From the IMG/VR virus record IMGVR_UViG_3300044609_000483, positions 19,870 through 83,869 of that record: a DNA stretch of 64,000 bases; one strand, 5' to 3'. Position numbers and translations under genes: made by a program. Of this stretch, positions 16,609 to 25,613 are shown piece after piece (positions within the stretch are counted from its first letter, which is position 1; every line of letters starts with the position of its first letter). The notes below the pieces were generated by a model, which worked only from the letters and a program-made list of their open reading frames with translations, ran no database searches and was not told the origin of the DNA. The DNA is from a virus.

Positions 16609-17295
16609 TTAAAATTGTTTATTAAAATTGTTTATTAATCTTTTTTGGTAAATTTTTTCATCACCACTTACATTGTTTTTTATGTAAGTTTCATCATATT
16701 CATTGTGAACATCTTTTGTAATATCTGGATGAAAATGTTTAATTATACAATTATTAAAATATGTTTGTTTGTTTAAACTTTTAGCGACTAACATAAATTC
16801 GTTGTCGGCATAAAAAGAAACATAACTAGGATGGTAAATATAATTAAAACGTTTATAATATGTTTTACCTAAAATACTAAGAGTATTTAAATCACTTCTG
16901 TATCCATCATAATACCATAAAACACCATCAGTATCCGGGTAAAATTCATTCATATTATTTCTAATGATACTATCGTAACCTTTAACTTGTGGTATCATAT
17001 CATCCGAAGCTAATAAAATAATATCATAATCATTATGTTTATCTAAATCTGAATTTACCGCCTCTATTTTTGTTTTAGAATTACCAAAATAAAAAAATAA
17101 ATTTTTATAAGTTTCTAATTTTTTTATCACAGATTCATCATTCATTTCTTTATCGTCTAAATCACAAGTAATTACAAATATTGTATTATCAATATCGTCT
17201 AATAATTCGTAATATTTATCAAGTACTTTAAAAAAAAGTTCTTTTCTACCCCTTGTTGGGAATTTAATTAGTAATTTCATTTTTTTTTCATTCAT
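16609..17295 (-). CDS. GT-A type glycosyltransferase
   Basis: This 228-residue protein starts with a GT-A strand and loop (KLLIKFPTRGRKELFFKVLD), then NTIFVITCDLDDKEM, and the metal-binding segment DIILLASDDMIP. An acceptor-side YYDGYRSDLNTL region follows. The first ATG (17295) overlaps the upstream gene by 8 bases; a second ATG at 17280 would start directly at the first strand and is an equally good choice. It is probably cytoplasmic and acts on the same glycan as its neighbours. Confidence 0.65.
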   Translation of the reverse strand: MNEKKMKLLIKFPTRGRKELFFKVLDKYYELLDDIDNTIFVITCDLDDKEMNDESVIKKLETYKNLFFYFGNSKTKIEAVNSDLDKHNDYDIILLASDDMIPQVKGYDSIIRNNMNEFYPDTDGVLWYYDGYRSDLNTLSILGKTYYKRFNYIYHPSYVSFYADNEFMLVAKSLNKQTYFNNCIIKHFHPDITKDVHNEYDETYIKNNVSGDEKIYQKRLINNFNKQF

Positions 17296-18082
17296 TTAAA
17301 TGTTTATAGTATTCATCTGGATTAACTTCCCCCCAAGTAACATTTGGTCCGTAAGTCTCAAATATTGGTTCATAACCCATCATATCAACAAAATGTATAA
17401 AATCTCTTTCAAAAAAATATCTATCACCCTCACCACCGTGAACACCATTAATTTTTTTGTATAAAAATTTTTTACTTAAATTATTAATCATTTTTAAAAA
17501 AATTTCACTTTTAATAACAAAAAATGTATTAACATACATAAATTTTATAGGTTTTTTTATAAAAGTAAAATCACAATAAGATGTCCAAATGTCTTTTATT
17601 TTTTTAGTGTCGTATATTGGTAAAAAACTTAAATGTGTTCCATAACAACCATAAGAATTATTACTAAAAAGTTTTTCCATAATTAATTCTGGTTTACCCC
17701 AAAAATTCTCAAACATCCAGTTATGACAAGACATTTCATTAGTTGTAACACCTTTACTGTGTCCAAACCACGCAAGACTATTGTCTTTTACTTTTATATT
17801 TTCTTTATTTAAGTAAAATAATTCTAACGCCTTTTGATATCCCGCAACATCTGAATTTACGTATAGTTCAGGATTACACCTTTCGTATATAATATTCAAA
17901 CCACTATTTTTATATTTTTCTAATATTTCTAACCAAGTATTTATCGTATCGGTTTGAATACCAACAAATATTAAATGGTTTTTAAATTTTTCTACCATAG
18001 TGGTTAAAAATTTTTCACCTCTGAAAATATTTTTTTCATCAGGAAAAAAGGAAGAATAAAAAACTAAACCATCGTAAATCAT
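17288..18082 (-). CDS. Glycan-cluster protein of unknown family, possible glycosyltransferase
   Basis: The ATG at 18082 lies two bases after the stop of the upstream methyltransferase and gives MIYDGLVFYSSFFPDEKN and 264 residues. A longer frame from 18127 would overlap that gene. The protein has alternating strands and helices and a Trp/His/Asn-rich centre (AWFGHSKGVTTNEMSCHNWM). There is also a late GGEGDRYFFERDF segment that could be an acidic donor site. I do not recognise the family. The context between a glycosyltransferase and a methyltransferase argues for a role in glycan building. Confidence 0.55.
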   Translation of the reverse strand: MIYDGLVFYSSFFPDEKNIFRGEKFLTTMVEKFKNHLIFVGIQTDTINTWLEILEKYKNSGLNIIYERCNPELYVNSDVAGYQKALELFYLNKENIKVKDNSLAWFGHSKGVTTNEMSCHNWMFENFWGKPELIMEKLFSNNSYGCYGTHLSFLPIYDTKKIKDIWTSYCDFTFIKKPIKFMYVNTFFVIKSEIFLKMINNLSKKFLYKKINGVHGGEGDRYFFERDFIHFVDMMGYEPIFETYGPNVTWGEVNPDEYYKHLNE

Positions 18083-18084
18083 AT

Positions 18085-18699
18085 TTAAATATTTTTTGTT
18101 TTGTAAATTAAACCAATACCACCCCACAAATCACTTGCATCCGAGTCAAAGAAAACAATGTTATTTTTACCATCTTCAATCAATTCATCCCAAAAATCGT
18201 GAACGTAACATCCGTGATTTTCGTGAAAATTACTCCTATGAATATCGTGAAAAGCAATTATACCACCATCTTTGACAAAATCATAATACATATTGAAGTC
18301 TAACTTAACTCCGTTATATGAATGGTCTCCATCAATAAAAAGTAAATCTAATTTATTACCATTAAGTGTGTTTTTTACTTTATCATAGGTATTTTTATCG
18401 TGACTACTTCCTGAAATATAGTTAAAATTGCATTTTGTTTTTATATATTCGGAACCAAATAAATTAGAGTTATTATGTGTGTATTTAAATTCATCAAATC
18501 TAGGTTGTATTTGTTGATCTATGGTTATAAGGTTTTCAAAAAAATTAGATAAAAATACAGTTGTACCCCCATCATAACAACCTATCTCTAAACAATTTTT
18601 TAGTTTACCATTTTTGGATATTTCTTTAATAAAAGAAATCCATTCATTCTTTTTTTGTTGTATTTTAAAACTTAAACTTTCTTCCCAATAATTTTCCAT
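18085..18699 (-). CDS. Class I SAM methyltransferase (Methyltransf_24 type)
   Basis: This 204-residue protein contains NCLEIGCYDGGTTVFLSNFF (SAM-binding motif I), ITIDQQIQPRFDEF (acidic end of strand 2), and LDLLFIDGDHSYNGVKLDFN (strand 4 with the metal or substrate DGDH). It ends with GGIIAFHDIHRSNFHENHG. This is the pattern of small cephalosporin-hydroxylase or sugar-O-methyltransferase-like enzymes. It abuts its neighbours by one to two bases. A likely role is O-methylation of a sugar in the phage glycan. Confidence 0.75.
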   Translation of the reverse strand: MENYWEESLSFKIQQKKNEWISFIKEISKNGKLKNCLEIGCYDGGTTVFLSNFFENLITIDQQIQPRFDEFKYTHNNSNLFGSEYIKTKCNFNYISGSSHDKNTYDKVKNTLNGNKLDLLFIDGDHSYNGVKLDFNMYYDFVKDGGIIAFHDIHRSNFHENHGCYVHDFWDELIEDGKNNIVFFDSDASDLWGGIGLIYKTKNI

Positions 18700-18700
18700 A

Positions 18701-19468
18701 CTAAAATTTATTTTTTACTTTTATGACATTTAATAACTTACTTGGTTTACCTCCCCACAAAACTTTATTTGGGAACTTCCAAATGTTATAATGATTAACA
18801 ATTTTACTTACCTCGTCTTTGAAATTAACGAAAGCGGAACTGTTTAATAATTTTCTTTTTATGTCGTTCCTAATGTAGGATCCGTGATGCATTTCAATTT
18901 GGTCCCTACTAAAAACAACTGGGTTGGTAATATCAGACATTCTCCTTGTAGGATCTACTAACACAGGTGAGCTATATCCAAAAACGTAATTAGATTTTTC
19001 TTTTATCTTAAAAATTAAAGATACATAATATTCTTCAGGTGGATCTAATTGGTATTCCCAAGTTTTATAATAAGTCTTCATTTGACAATACGAAGAATCG
19101 TAATCATTCTTTTGTATTATGTTTTTAATTTTTATAAATTCATTTATATCGTAATATTCGTCAGTGTCCATTGACATATGATGTGTGCATCCATTCTTTT
19201 TTGACAACTCAAGTCCTATATTTCTTTTTGTTATTTCACAATGGTGAGGGTTCATACCAAAAGGTGAATATTTATCTAAATGGTCTATAAGTTTTTCTGA
19301 AACTAATCTATTTAAAAGAGGTTCTAAATTTTCATCACATCCATTACCCAAATTTGAGGTTGTTTGATATACCACACTTATGTAATCAACCTCACTTCTT
19401 ATTTGTTTTATTGAATCTTCTAATAGTTCTTCTCCATCAAAAACATTATAACTAATTCCTAACTTCAT
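18701..19468 (-). CDS. GT-A glycosyltransferase (GT2-like)
   Basis: This 255-residue protein has the N-terminal sequence LGISYNVFDGEELLEDSIKQ and VDYISVVYQTT. A clear DTDEYY acidic metal site is preceded by CTHHMSM, the usual position of the DxD motif in GT-A enzymes. A His-rich acceptor region follows (IEMHHGSYIR). It is separated from the neighbouring genes by one and 19 bases. Sugar and acceptor are unknown. Confidence 0.7.
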   Translation of the reverse strand: MKLGISYNVFDGEELLEDSIKQIRSEVDYISVVYQTTSNLGNGCDENLEPLLNRLVSEKLIDHLDKYSPFGMNPHHCEITKRNIGLELSKKNGCTHHMSMDTDEYYDINEFIKIKNIIQKNDYDSSYCQMKTYYKTWEYQLDPPEEYYVSLIFKIKEKSNYVFGYSSPVLVDPTRRMSDITNPVVFSRDQIEMHHGSYIRNDIKRKLLNSSAFVNFKDEVSKIVNHYNIWKFPNKVLWGGKPSKLLNVIKVKNKF

Positions 19469-19487
19469 ACTTTTATTTTTATATTAT

Positions 19488-20999
19488 TTATTTATTTTGA
19501 TAAAAGAAATTTTTTAATTCTTTAACGTGATTAAGCATAAATGGATAAAGTAATTCCGCATAATCATTTCTTTCTTTTTCGTTTTTTTCTGTATCTTTTT
19601 TTCTTGTTTCACTTTCTAAATGATAAGAAACTGAAGAACTATCACAATAATTAATATAACCCTTTATGATACATTTTGCATTTAATTCCACGTCTTCAAA
19701 ACACGTTTGGTAACCCTCATTAAAAAATCCACAAGATTCAAATAAACTTTTTCTTATCATCATTAATGCCGCAGTATTACCAATAACCGGATTAACTCCT
19801 GTGGAATAATTGTAATAATTTCTTAGGCCAATGTGAGATAATTGTACAATTTTGTTTGAGTCAAAAAAGGCTATTATTCCATTATGTTGGATTGTGCCAT
19901 CCTCAAAATGAAGCCTAGCCCCCACAGTTCCAGTTTTAGGGTATGTTTTAAAAACCTTTAACATTCCATAAATAACATTATTTAATATTTTAATATCATT
20001 ATTACAAAAAAGTAAAAATTCATATTCTTTACCAATATGGTTTTTAACAACATCATTATTTATTTTTGCAAAATTATAATAATCATATTCAATTAATTTT
20101 ATATTCCCCATTGGGAGTATTTTTTCTTTTACCCATTCTTTTTCTTCGTTTGTTGACCCGGTATCCGCAATAAAAACATCAAATAATTTTGAATCACATT
20201 GTTGGTAAAATGAATTAACACAATCAAATAACATTTGTGTGTTACCTTTTGTTGGTATTATTATCGCAATCTTACCAACATTTTTTAATTGTTTTATTTT
20301 AATTGTTGGTACGTATGGAATCTCAGGTTTTAAATCTAAAGGTAAATTATTACCCCACTTCTCAACAAATTTTTCCTTACTTTCCCAGAACTCTTGATTT
20401 GGTTGGCCAACAGATTCGTGAGTGATTTCAAAAGACGAAGTCACTCCAATTTTTACTCCATCTATATAATTTGGAATACAAAATAAATGGTCATAAAAGT
20501 GAAATTTACCAATTGACTCGTCAAAGGTGTGTTTTATTTTTGTTTTATTAAACGAAATAAAAAGACCATCAATTGTTACAACTGGAATTAAAAATGGCAA
20601 TTTAGAGGAATATTTACTTAACCATTTGTTATGACCTTTAGGGTGATGATAAACTTGACCAACCATAGTTTGTTTTAATCTTTCCCAGTAAACTCCTGAC
20701 TCAGGAAAATAACAAGAACCGGCCTTACCAATAATACCGTAGTCGGAGTTATCTTCAAAATCCCTTAGTAATTTTTTACCCCAACCTTTCTCAAGTTTAA
20801 TGTCGTTATGACAACAAACTACAATATCATATATTGATTCTGTAATACCACTGTTATAAACTTGAGATAATGAGAATTGATTATGATTCTCAAATTCTAA
20901 AATTTGAACGTCCTTTAACCCAACAGTATCCCTTAGATGTTTTTGAAATTTACTATTGTGGTTTGAATCCTTATGTGTTGAGTAAACTATTGTTATCAT
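19488..20999 (-). CDS. Tandem two-domain glycosyltransferase
   Basis: This 503-residue protein contains two GT-A-like halves. The first (about 1-235) starts MITIVYSTHKDSNHN and includes YDIVVCCHNDIKLEKGWG. The second (about 240-503) starts IAIIIPTKGNTQMLFDCVNS and includes FLLFCNNDIKIL, GARLHFEDGTIQHNG and FNEGYQTCFEDVELNAKCII, which is a classic GT2 rhamnosyl/galactosyl-transferase-like order. Two active sites in one chain suggest it adds two successive sugars or alternates linkages. It overlaps the upstream gene by four bases (ATGA). Confidence 0.8.
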   Translation of the reverse strand: MITIVYSTHKDSNHNSKFQKHLRDTVGLKDVQILEFENHNQFSLSQVYNSGITESIYDIVVCCHNDIKLEKGWGKKLLRDFEDNSDYGIIGKAGSCYFPESGVYWERLKQTMVGQVYHHPKGHNKWLSKYSSKLPFLIPVVTIDGLFISFNKTKIKHTFDESIGKFHFYDHLFCIPNYIDGVKIGVTSSFEITHESVGQPNQEFWESKEKFVEKWGNNLPLDLKPEIPYVPTIKIKQLKNVGKIAIIIPTKGNTQMLFDCVNSFYQQCDSKLFDVFIADTGSTNEEKEWVKEKILPMGNIKLIEYDYYNFAKINNDVVKNHIGKEYEFLLFCNNDIKILNNVIYGMLKVFKTYPKTGTVGARLHFEDGTIQHNGIIAFFDSNKIVQLSHIGLRNYYNYSTGVNPVIGNTAALMMIRKSLFESCGFFNEGYQTCFEDVELNAKCIIKGYINYCDSSSVSYHLESETRKKDTEKNEKERNDYAELLYPFMLNHVKELKNFFYQNK

Positions 21000-21709
21000 T
21001 TGTAAAAGAAATTATATGCGGTTAAGTCTTCCGTGTCGTTAGTGTTGTGAGGTTCAAACTCACCTATGTTTCGTTTAGTATTAAACATATCTGCCCTACC
21101 TCTGTCACATTTTAATTGGAATTCCTCTTGTGTTTTACAAAAATAGTGGTTTATCTGCGCAATATCGTCAGTGTGTATTTGAGTAAATGGACCTGTATTT
21201 TGTCGTTTATGGGTGTCAACCCAAACAGAACTCGGGTTATGAACACTCATATGTGTTGTTGGTGTTAATTTTACAATACATTTAACGTGTAAATTCACAT
21301 CTTTCTGTCTTTTAGTAAATCTTTTTACTACGTTATAATCACCGTTAACGGTTTTATGTCCATTATCACCAAATAACACCCAATTTATTCCTACGGCCGG
21401 AAATTCCTCATAGTCGGAAAGAAAAGATTTGATATTATCATGTTTTTTTAAAACTAAAAACTCATCAACATCAAAAAATGCAACCCAATCAAAATTATTA
21501 ACATTATGTTTAATAAAGTGATTATATGCGTCTCTTTGTTTATTTAACCCATCAAAATCTATTTTATGAACGTTATCGTTCTCACCTGACCATCTCCAGT
21601 CATTTTGGTAAATGATTATATCATCAAACCCTAATTTTTTATTATAATCAATCCACTCTTGGATATATAATTCTTCATTTTTTGCAATGCAAACTAACGC
21701 AACTCTCAT
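20996..21709 (-). CDS. Glycosyltransferase, GT92 / Glyco_tranf_2_4-like
   Basis: This 237-residue protein has the family opening MRVALVCIAKNEELYIQEWI, then GFDDIIIYQNDWRW, and the metal site WVAFFDVDEFLVLK. The conserved GINWVLFGDNGH and a C-terminal INHYFCKTQEEFQLKCDRGR (His and Lys used for binding) complete the order. These are diagnostic of the glycosyltransferase 2_4/GT92 group. It lies between dUTPase (gap of three bases) and the tandem glycosyltransferase. Confidence 0.85.
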   Translation of the reverse strand: MRVALVCIAKNEELYIQEWIDYNKKLGFDDIIIYQNDWRWSGENDNVHKIDFDGLNKQRDAYNHFIKHNVNNFDWVAFFDVDEFLVLKKHDNIKSFLSDYEEFPAVGINWVLFGDNGHKTVNGDYNVVKRFTKRQKDVNLHVKCIVKLTPTTHMSVHNPSSVWVDTHKRQNTGPFTQIHTDDIAQINHYFCKTQEEFQLKCDRGRADMFNTKRNIGEFEPHNTNDTEDLTAYNFFYK

Positions 21710-21712
21710 GAT

Positions 21713-22270
21713 TTAAATTCCTGTTGATCCGAAGCCGTTATCGCTTCTTTCTTTATTTTCTAATTTTTTAACCTCAATTAATTTAACCCATTTACCTGAA
21801 ACCACTGGACATAGAACCGCTTGTGCAATTTTTTGTCCTTTATTTACGGTGATTACTTCGTTATTCATATTCATCAAAATAACTTTAATTTCTCCCGTAT
21901 AACCTTGATCTACAGTGCCAGGACTATTTAAAACCATTAATCCCTGGTTAAGAGCTAAACCACTTTTAGTTCTTACTTGTATTTCGTAATTTTCTGGAAT
22001 ATCAAAATGAACTCCAGTTGGAACTAAAACTCTACCAAAAGGGTCTACATCAATATCTTCAGTTGAATATAAATCCATACCTGAATCTGTAGGGTATGCG
22101 TATTTAGGTGTAATTGATCCTTCATTTGAGAAGGAGAACCTTAAATCCATTGTAGGTTGATAAATTCCCATATCCTTCTCAAGTTGTTTAACATCAAGAC
22201 CATACTCCTCAATTATTTGATTGTAGTCAGTGTCCTCTATTGAATCTTCAAACAAATCTTCTATTCCCAT
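21713..22270 (-). CDS. dut: Deoxyuridine 5'-triphosphate nucleotidohydrolase (trimeric dUTPase)
   Basis: All five trimeric dUTPase motifs are visible in order: DSGMDLYS, RTKSGLA, TVDQGYTGEIKV, GQKIAQAV, and ERSDNGFGSTG at the C-terminus (the arm that closes the active site). The enzyme converts dUTP to dUMP and pyrophosphate, keeping uracil out of phage DNA and feeding dTMP synthesis. The catalytic core begins around residue 41; the first 40 residues are an acidic extension (MGIEDLFEDSIEDTDYNQII) not found in short bacterial enzymes. The ATG overlaps the exonuclease stop by one base. Confidence 0.93.
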   Translation of the reverse strand: MGIEDLFEDSIEDTDYNQIIEEYGLDVKQLEKDMGIYQPTMDLRFSFSNEGSITPKYAYPTDSGMDLYSTEDIDVDPFGRVLVPTGVHFDIPENYEIQVRTKSGLALNQGLMVLNSPGTVDQGYTGEIKVILMNMNNEVITVNKGQKIAQAVLCPVVSGKWVKLIEVKKLENKERSDNGFGSTGI

Positions 22271-22989
22271 TATTTTAATTCTTTTAATTTTTTTATAGTG
22301 TCAATCAAAACATTAACATCTTTCTCACAATATTCTGAGATTGCCTCTAATTTATTTTCATTCCAGTATGCATGATGTACTTTATCTCCGGTTACTTCAC
22401 CGTCTTTTGGTGTTGGTATGTCAAGACAAGTACACATAAGATCTAAAGAACCAATTGAGGTATATGATCCGTATTGCCATATTTCTTTAGTATCAATCGC
22501 CTTTACTTCCCAAGGTTTTGTATCGTAAGAAGGTAGAATCTTTGAAGGCATAATTCCATTTATAATCATTCGTTTTGCCAACATAGGTATGTCAAAGTTT
22601 TTAAGGTTGTGACCACAAAGATAAAAATCCAACTTGTGACATCTATCTAAAAGATTTCTTACATCACTTAAAAGTTTTTTTTCATCATCACCAGAAAAAG
22701 TTTGTTTTTTAATGTCACCATTATCCATAACAAACGCCATAGAAACACATACAATTTTTGCAAACTCTGGAACTAAAGCGGCTCTTTTTACAAACACCGT
22801 ATTTTTTAATTGATTTTCATCTTGGTTGTTTAAATTATCTTCAGGAAATCTTTTTAGGAACCAATCAAAATATTTTTCAAATTGACTTGCAACTCCTGGA
22901 TTATTTTCTTGACAATTTTCCCAGTCCTTACATCCACCAACTGTTTCTATATCAAGAAACAAAATTTTTGTTATAGGTATATTAATCAT
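22270..22989 (-). CDS. DnaQ-like 3'-5' exonuclease (PolB-associated type)
   Basis: This 239-residue protein is an RNase H-fold exonuclease. Motif ExoI is KILFLDIETVGG (D13, E15); a middle segment FYLCGHNLKNFDIPMLAKRM gives ExoII. The C-terminal SEYCEKDVNVLIDTIKKL gives the final Asp. This order fits the 'predicted 3'-5' exonuclease related to DNA polymerase B' group. It could serve DNA replication proofreading, repair or host DNA degradation. It is located next to dUTPase, both embedded in the glycan operon. Confidence 0.8.
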   Translation of the reverse strand: MINIPITKILFLDIETVGGCKDWENCQENNPGVASQFEKYFDWFLKRFPEDNLNNQDENQLKNTVFVKRAALVPEFAKIVCVSMAFVMDNGDIKKQTFSGDDEKKLLSDVRNLLDRCHKLDFYLCGHNLKNFDIPMLAKRMIINGIMPSKILPSYDTKPWEVKAIDTKEIWQYGSYTSIGSLDLMCTCLDIPTPKDGEVTGDKVHHAYWNENKLEAISEYCEKDVNVLIDTIKKLKELK

Positions 22990-22992
22990 AAA

Positions 22993-24207
22993 TTATTTTA
23001 TTAAAGATTTGTAAAAAGATGCACGTTCGGCCGTCACAAAATTAAGATTATATTTAACACTTACTGTTTCATACAACCTCTCACCAAGATCAACAATCAT
23101 ATTTGGATTGTCAACCAATTTCTTAATATTTTTTGCCCAATCACTATGGTTGTTATTTTCATTAACTAATAAAGCGTTACCGTCGGTAAATTGACCTTTA
23201 TCTAGTGCGTGTTTTAAATCAATGGTATATGGACCAACATTTGAAGCGATTAATGCTTTTTTATAGAACCCAGCCTCAATAACTTTTAATTGTGATTTCA
23301 TTCTATTAAAGATGTGATTTTTAATAGGAGCTAGTGATATATCAAACTTGGAATAGTTTTTTGCGTATGAGCTTACAGGACGAGTCCAAACACGAACATA
23401 ATTTTCATTTTCAACACCAGAGTAATCATTCTCAACAAAAGTATTAAGATAATCTTTATATGTTGGTGTTATTATTTTGTAATCATTAGTAAATATTTGT
23501 TCATATTTAACCCAAACGGTTTCTTCAGGTTTAATAGGTCTTTGAGTTTTTTCTCCTGTTTGTTGATTTATTTCGGTAACGGTACCTCTTATATCAAACC
23601 CACAAAGATAAAATTGTAACTTATCTTGTTGTTGTGATAGTTTTGAAACTGTTCCATCAAGTAATTTTAAATCGTGTAAATGTGATGAACCACCTAACCA
23701 ACCAACTCTAATTTTTTCTGAAGGTAATGTTGGTTCATTAAACTGTGGATCATTCGGGTCGATTGCATTTGGCAAAACAATTACATTTTTATTAAATTTT
23801 CTTATTTCATTGGCAAAAATTTCTGTTGTTGTAATAACATAATCGGCAACTTTTAAATTTGCAACAATTTTTTCGTATAATTTATTTTGAATAATTAATT
23901 GGTGAATCGGGTGTTCTTTTGTTGGTAACCAATAATCATCTATATCACCAACAACAACAATTCCCATAGCTTGTAATTGCTTAATAAGTATAGGTGTGTT
24001 ATCGTAATCAGACCCAATTGTTCTATGGAAATGTACAATTTGATATTTTTTCCAAAAATTAATGTCGTTTACATTTGGTTGATACTCAATATCCACATGG
24101 AAATCATCTGGATACATATTCTGTAATTTAATGTGGGGGTCAGTTGACCTAAATTTACCAACACCTGATTGGTCTGAAGGGAGTACTAGTACATTGATTT
24201 TTTCCAT
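22993..24207 (-). CDS. GT-B glycosyltransferase (GT4-like)
   Basis: This 404-residue two-domain GT-B protein has an N-terminal region with KINVLVLPSDQSGVGKFRST and VVVGDIDDYWLPTKEHPIHQ, similar to phage and cyanobacterial GT4-like proteins. The C-terminal domain starts IRVGWLGGSSHLHDLKLL, and near the end FDISLAPIKNHIFNRMKSQL followed by KVIEAGFYKKALIAS supplies the donor-binding Glu region. It is the first glycosyltransferase of the leftward cluster, after a terminator; a new promoter probably lies in 24208-24253. Confidence 0.78.
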   Translation of the reverse strand: MEKINVLVLPSDQSGVGKFRSTDPHIKLQNMYPDDFHVDIEYQPNVNDINFWKKYQIVHFHRTIGSDYDNTPILIKQLQAMGIVVVGDIDDYWLPTKEHPIHQLIIQNKLYEKIVANLKVADYVITTTEIFANEIRKFNKNVIVLPNAIDPNDPQFNEPTLPSEKIRVGWLGGSSHLHDLKLLDGTVSKLSQQQDKLQFYLCGFDIRGTVTEINQQTGEKTQRPIKPEETVWVKYEQIFTNDYKIITPTYKDYLNTFVENDYSGVENENYVRVWTRPVSSYAKNYSKFDISLAPIKNHIFNRMKSQLKVIEAGFYKKALIASNVGPYTIDLKHALDKGQFTDGNALLVNENNNHSDWAKNIKKLVDNPNMIVDLGERLYETVSVKYNLNFVTAERASFYKSLIK

Positions 24208-24253
24208 ATAAGGAAAAGATACTTAAATATTGTAAAAATATCAACCCATAAAA

Positions 24254-24285
24254 TAAAAAAATCCCAAACTCAAAGAGAATGGGAT
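24254..24285 (-). terminator. Rho-independent terminator (leftward)
   Basis: Read on the minus strand: ATCCCA-TT-CTC-TTT-GAG-TT-TGGGAT followed by seven T. The stem has 9 paired bases with a symmetric TT/TT internal loop. It separates the small virion-type genes (24.3-27.2 kb) from the glycan cluster. Confidence 0.85.
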
Positions 24286-24304
24286 AAATTAATTTTAAGT
24301 AAAT

Positions 24305-24940
24305 TTATTTAGCAACTTTCTTAACACTTGTTAATTTACCCTCAAACAAATGTTGCCCTACTTTAAATTTAAAAAGTTCGTTACTGTTTGATGTTGACTC
24401 AATTAAAAGACCATTCTCTCTTAACACATCCTGAACAGTTTCTCTTACAATACTTTTAATATCATCAGCATTAATAGAATTAAGTGATAAATTTTGTGGT
24501 TGTTGTTTTTTAACCGTAGTATTTTCTATTAAACTACCATTTGGTTTTGTATTCATTAATCTAGACGCTCTTTCTATCAAATCATTAGACAATGTTGCAC
24601 TTGTATTAACTCCCATAGTTGGTTGTTGTATTGGGTGTTCCATCATTAATCTTTTTATTTCATCCGGCAATCTAGAGTTTTTAATTGCGTCCGTAGTAGG
24701 AGATCCAACAGGTTTAGTATTTTCTCTTGGTAATTCAGATAAATAAGGTTGTTGTGTTTGTTCCGATTCTTGTAAATATTCTTGGGGAACGTTATATTTT
24801 GCGTTAACTGGTCGATACTCCTCAACCACAGGACGGTCCATATTCATAGAACCTCCATTTCCTCTACCCATTTCGTTATGTTTTTCCATAATTTTTTTGG
24901 ATATCATTAATTTTTGTAATAATTGGTCTTCGTTATTCAT
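24305..24940 (-). CDS. Virion-type protein with disordered middle and compact C-terminal domain
   Basis: This 211-residue protein starts with a helix (MNNEDQLLQKLMISKKIMEK) carrying an (I)xE site at 17-19. It then has a long Pro/Gln/Asn-rich disordered stretch and ends in a helix plus small beta unit (VRETVQDVLRENGLLIES, then ELFKFKVGQHLFEGKL). It is followed by the leftward terminator, so it ends the first leftward transcript. A scaffold, core or head-associated role is suggested by composition and neighbours; this is not demonstrated. Confidence 0.55.
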   Translation of the reverse strand: MNNEDQLLQKLMISKKIMEKHNEMGRGNGGSMNMDRPVVEEYRPVNAKYNVPQEYLQESEQTQQPYLSELPRENTKPVGSPTTDAIKNSRLPDEIKRLMMEHPIQQPTMGVNTSATLSNDLIERASRLMNTKPNGSLIENTTVKKQQPQNLSLNSINADDIKSIVRETVQDVLRENGLLIESTSNSNELFKFKVGQHLFEGKLTSVKKVAK

Positions 24941-24944
24941 ATAA

Positions 24945-25325
24945 TTAAAATACTGCGTTTATAATGACTTTAGTCATACTTTTATCACCAGACGGATTAT
25001 AATTTGGTCTTGCCTCATTAAATGTCTCGGTTGTTGGTTTAAAAGTAATTACCTTGTCTACTCTAAATAATCTCCAACTAGGTAGAGGTTTTTTACCAAG
25101 ATAAGCCCTGTGAGAAGCCCCTTCTAAATCCCACGCCCGTAAAACTGGATTACCTGCTTTACTATAACCAAAACAAACCGGCTCAACAATTCTTAATCCT
25201 TTTCCCCCTGGTTCATCTCCTTCATAATAAACAATAACACGCTGCCTTTTCTTAATAGCGTCTACAATATTATTTATTGAAGCTATTTCAAGAATAAGTT
25301 TATTATAGTTATTGTAAAGTTTCAT
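24945..25325 (-). CDS. WYL-like domain protein with capsid-targeting-like N-terminus
   Basis: This 126-residue protein starts with MKLYNNYNKLILEIAS, which resembles T4 internal-protein targeting peptides and has an ILE site at residues 11-13. The body (AIKKRQRVIVYYEGDEPGGK, then LRIVEPVCFGYSKAGNPVLR, then PSWRLFRVDKVITFKP) follows the order of a WYL domain, a ligand- or nucleotide-sensing Sm-like fold normally found in transcription regulators. No DNA-binding domain is present. It could be an internal virion protein injected with the DNA. The start overlaps the upstream stop. Confidence 0.55.
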   Translation of the reverse strand: MKLYNNYNKLILEIASINNIVDAIKKRQRVIVYYEGDEPGGKGLRIVEPVCFGYSKAGNPVLRAWDLEGASHRAYLGKKPLPSWRLFRVDKVITFKPTTETFNEARPNYNPSGDKSMTKVIINAVF

Positions 25326-25612
25326 TATGCCGATGGAGTGGTATAAGGTTTGTCTATTTGATATTCGTTAATTTTAATTTCATTAATTCTTTCTAATGTA
25401 TCAACAGAAGAACCTCCATTCGCGGTATCTAAGAAAATACCGGTACCTTTACCAAACTCATCACCATCACCAAGAGCGTCAGGATTTGTTGCTGAATATT
25501 TATTTTGTTCTTTATAATCATTCTTTGGAAATAATTTTTTTCTTTGCTCTTCACCAATTTGACCTAAATCATTCATTGGTTGACTAAAATCTAATCTTTC
25601 ACTAGTTGCCAT
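25325..25612 (-). CDS. Small hydrophilic, probably disordered protein
   Basis: This 95-residue protein starts MATSERLDFSQPMNDLGQIG; it is rich in Asn, Asp, Gly and Lys with few hydrophobic residues. Its stop overlaps the start of the WYL-like gene (TAATG), indicating translational coupling. I do not recognise it. A short head-completion or core peptide is possible from its position. Confidence 0.5.
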   Translation of the reverse strand: MATSERLDFSQPMNDLGQIGEEQRKKLFPKNDYKEQNKYSATNPDALGDGDEFGKGTGIFLDTANGGSSVDTLERINEIKINEYQIDKPYTTPSA

Positions 25613-25613
25613 T

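Noticed and set aside
18083-18127. Longer N-terminus MGWYWFNLQ for the gene at 17288-18082
   Set aside because: It lies inside the methyltransferase gene; the ATG at 18082 follows that stop closely like other junctions in the operon.
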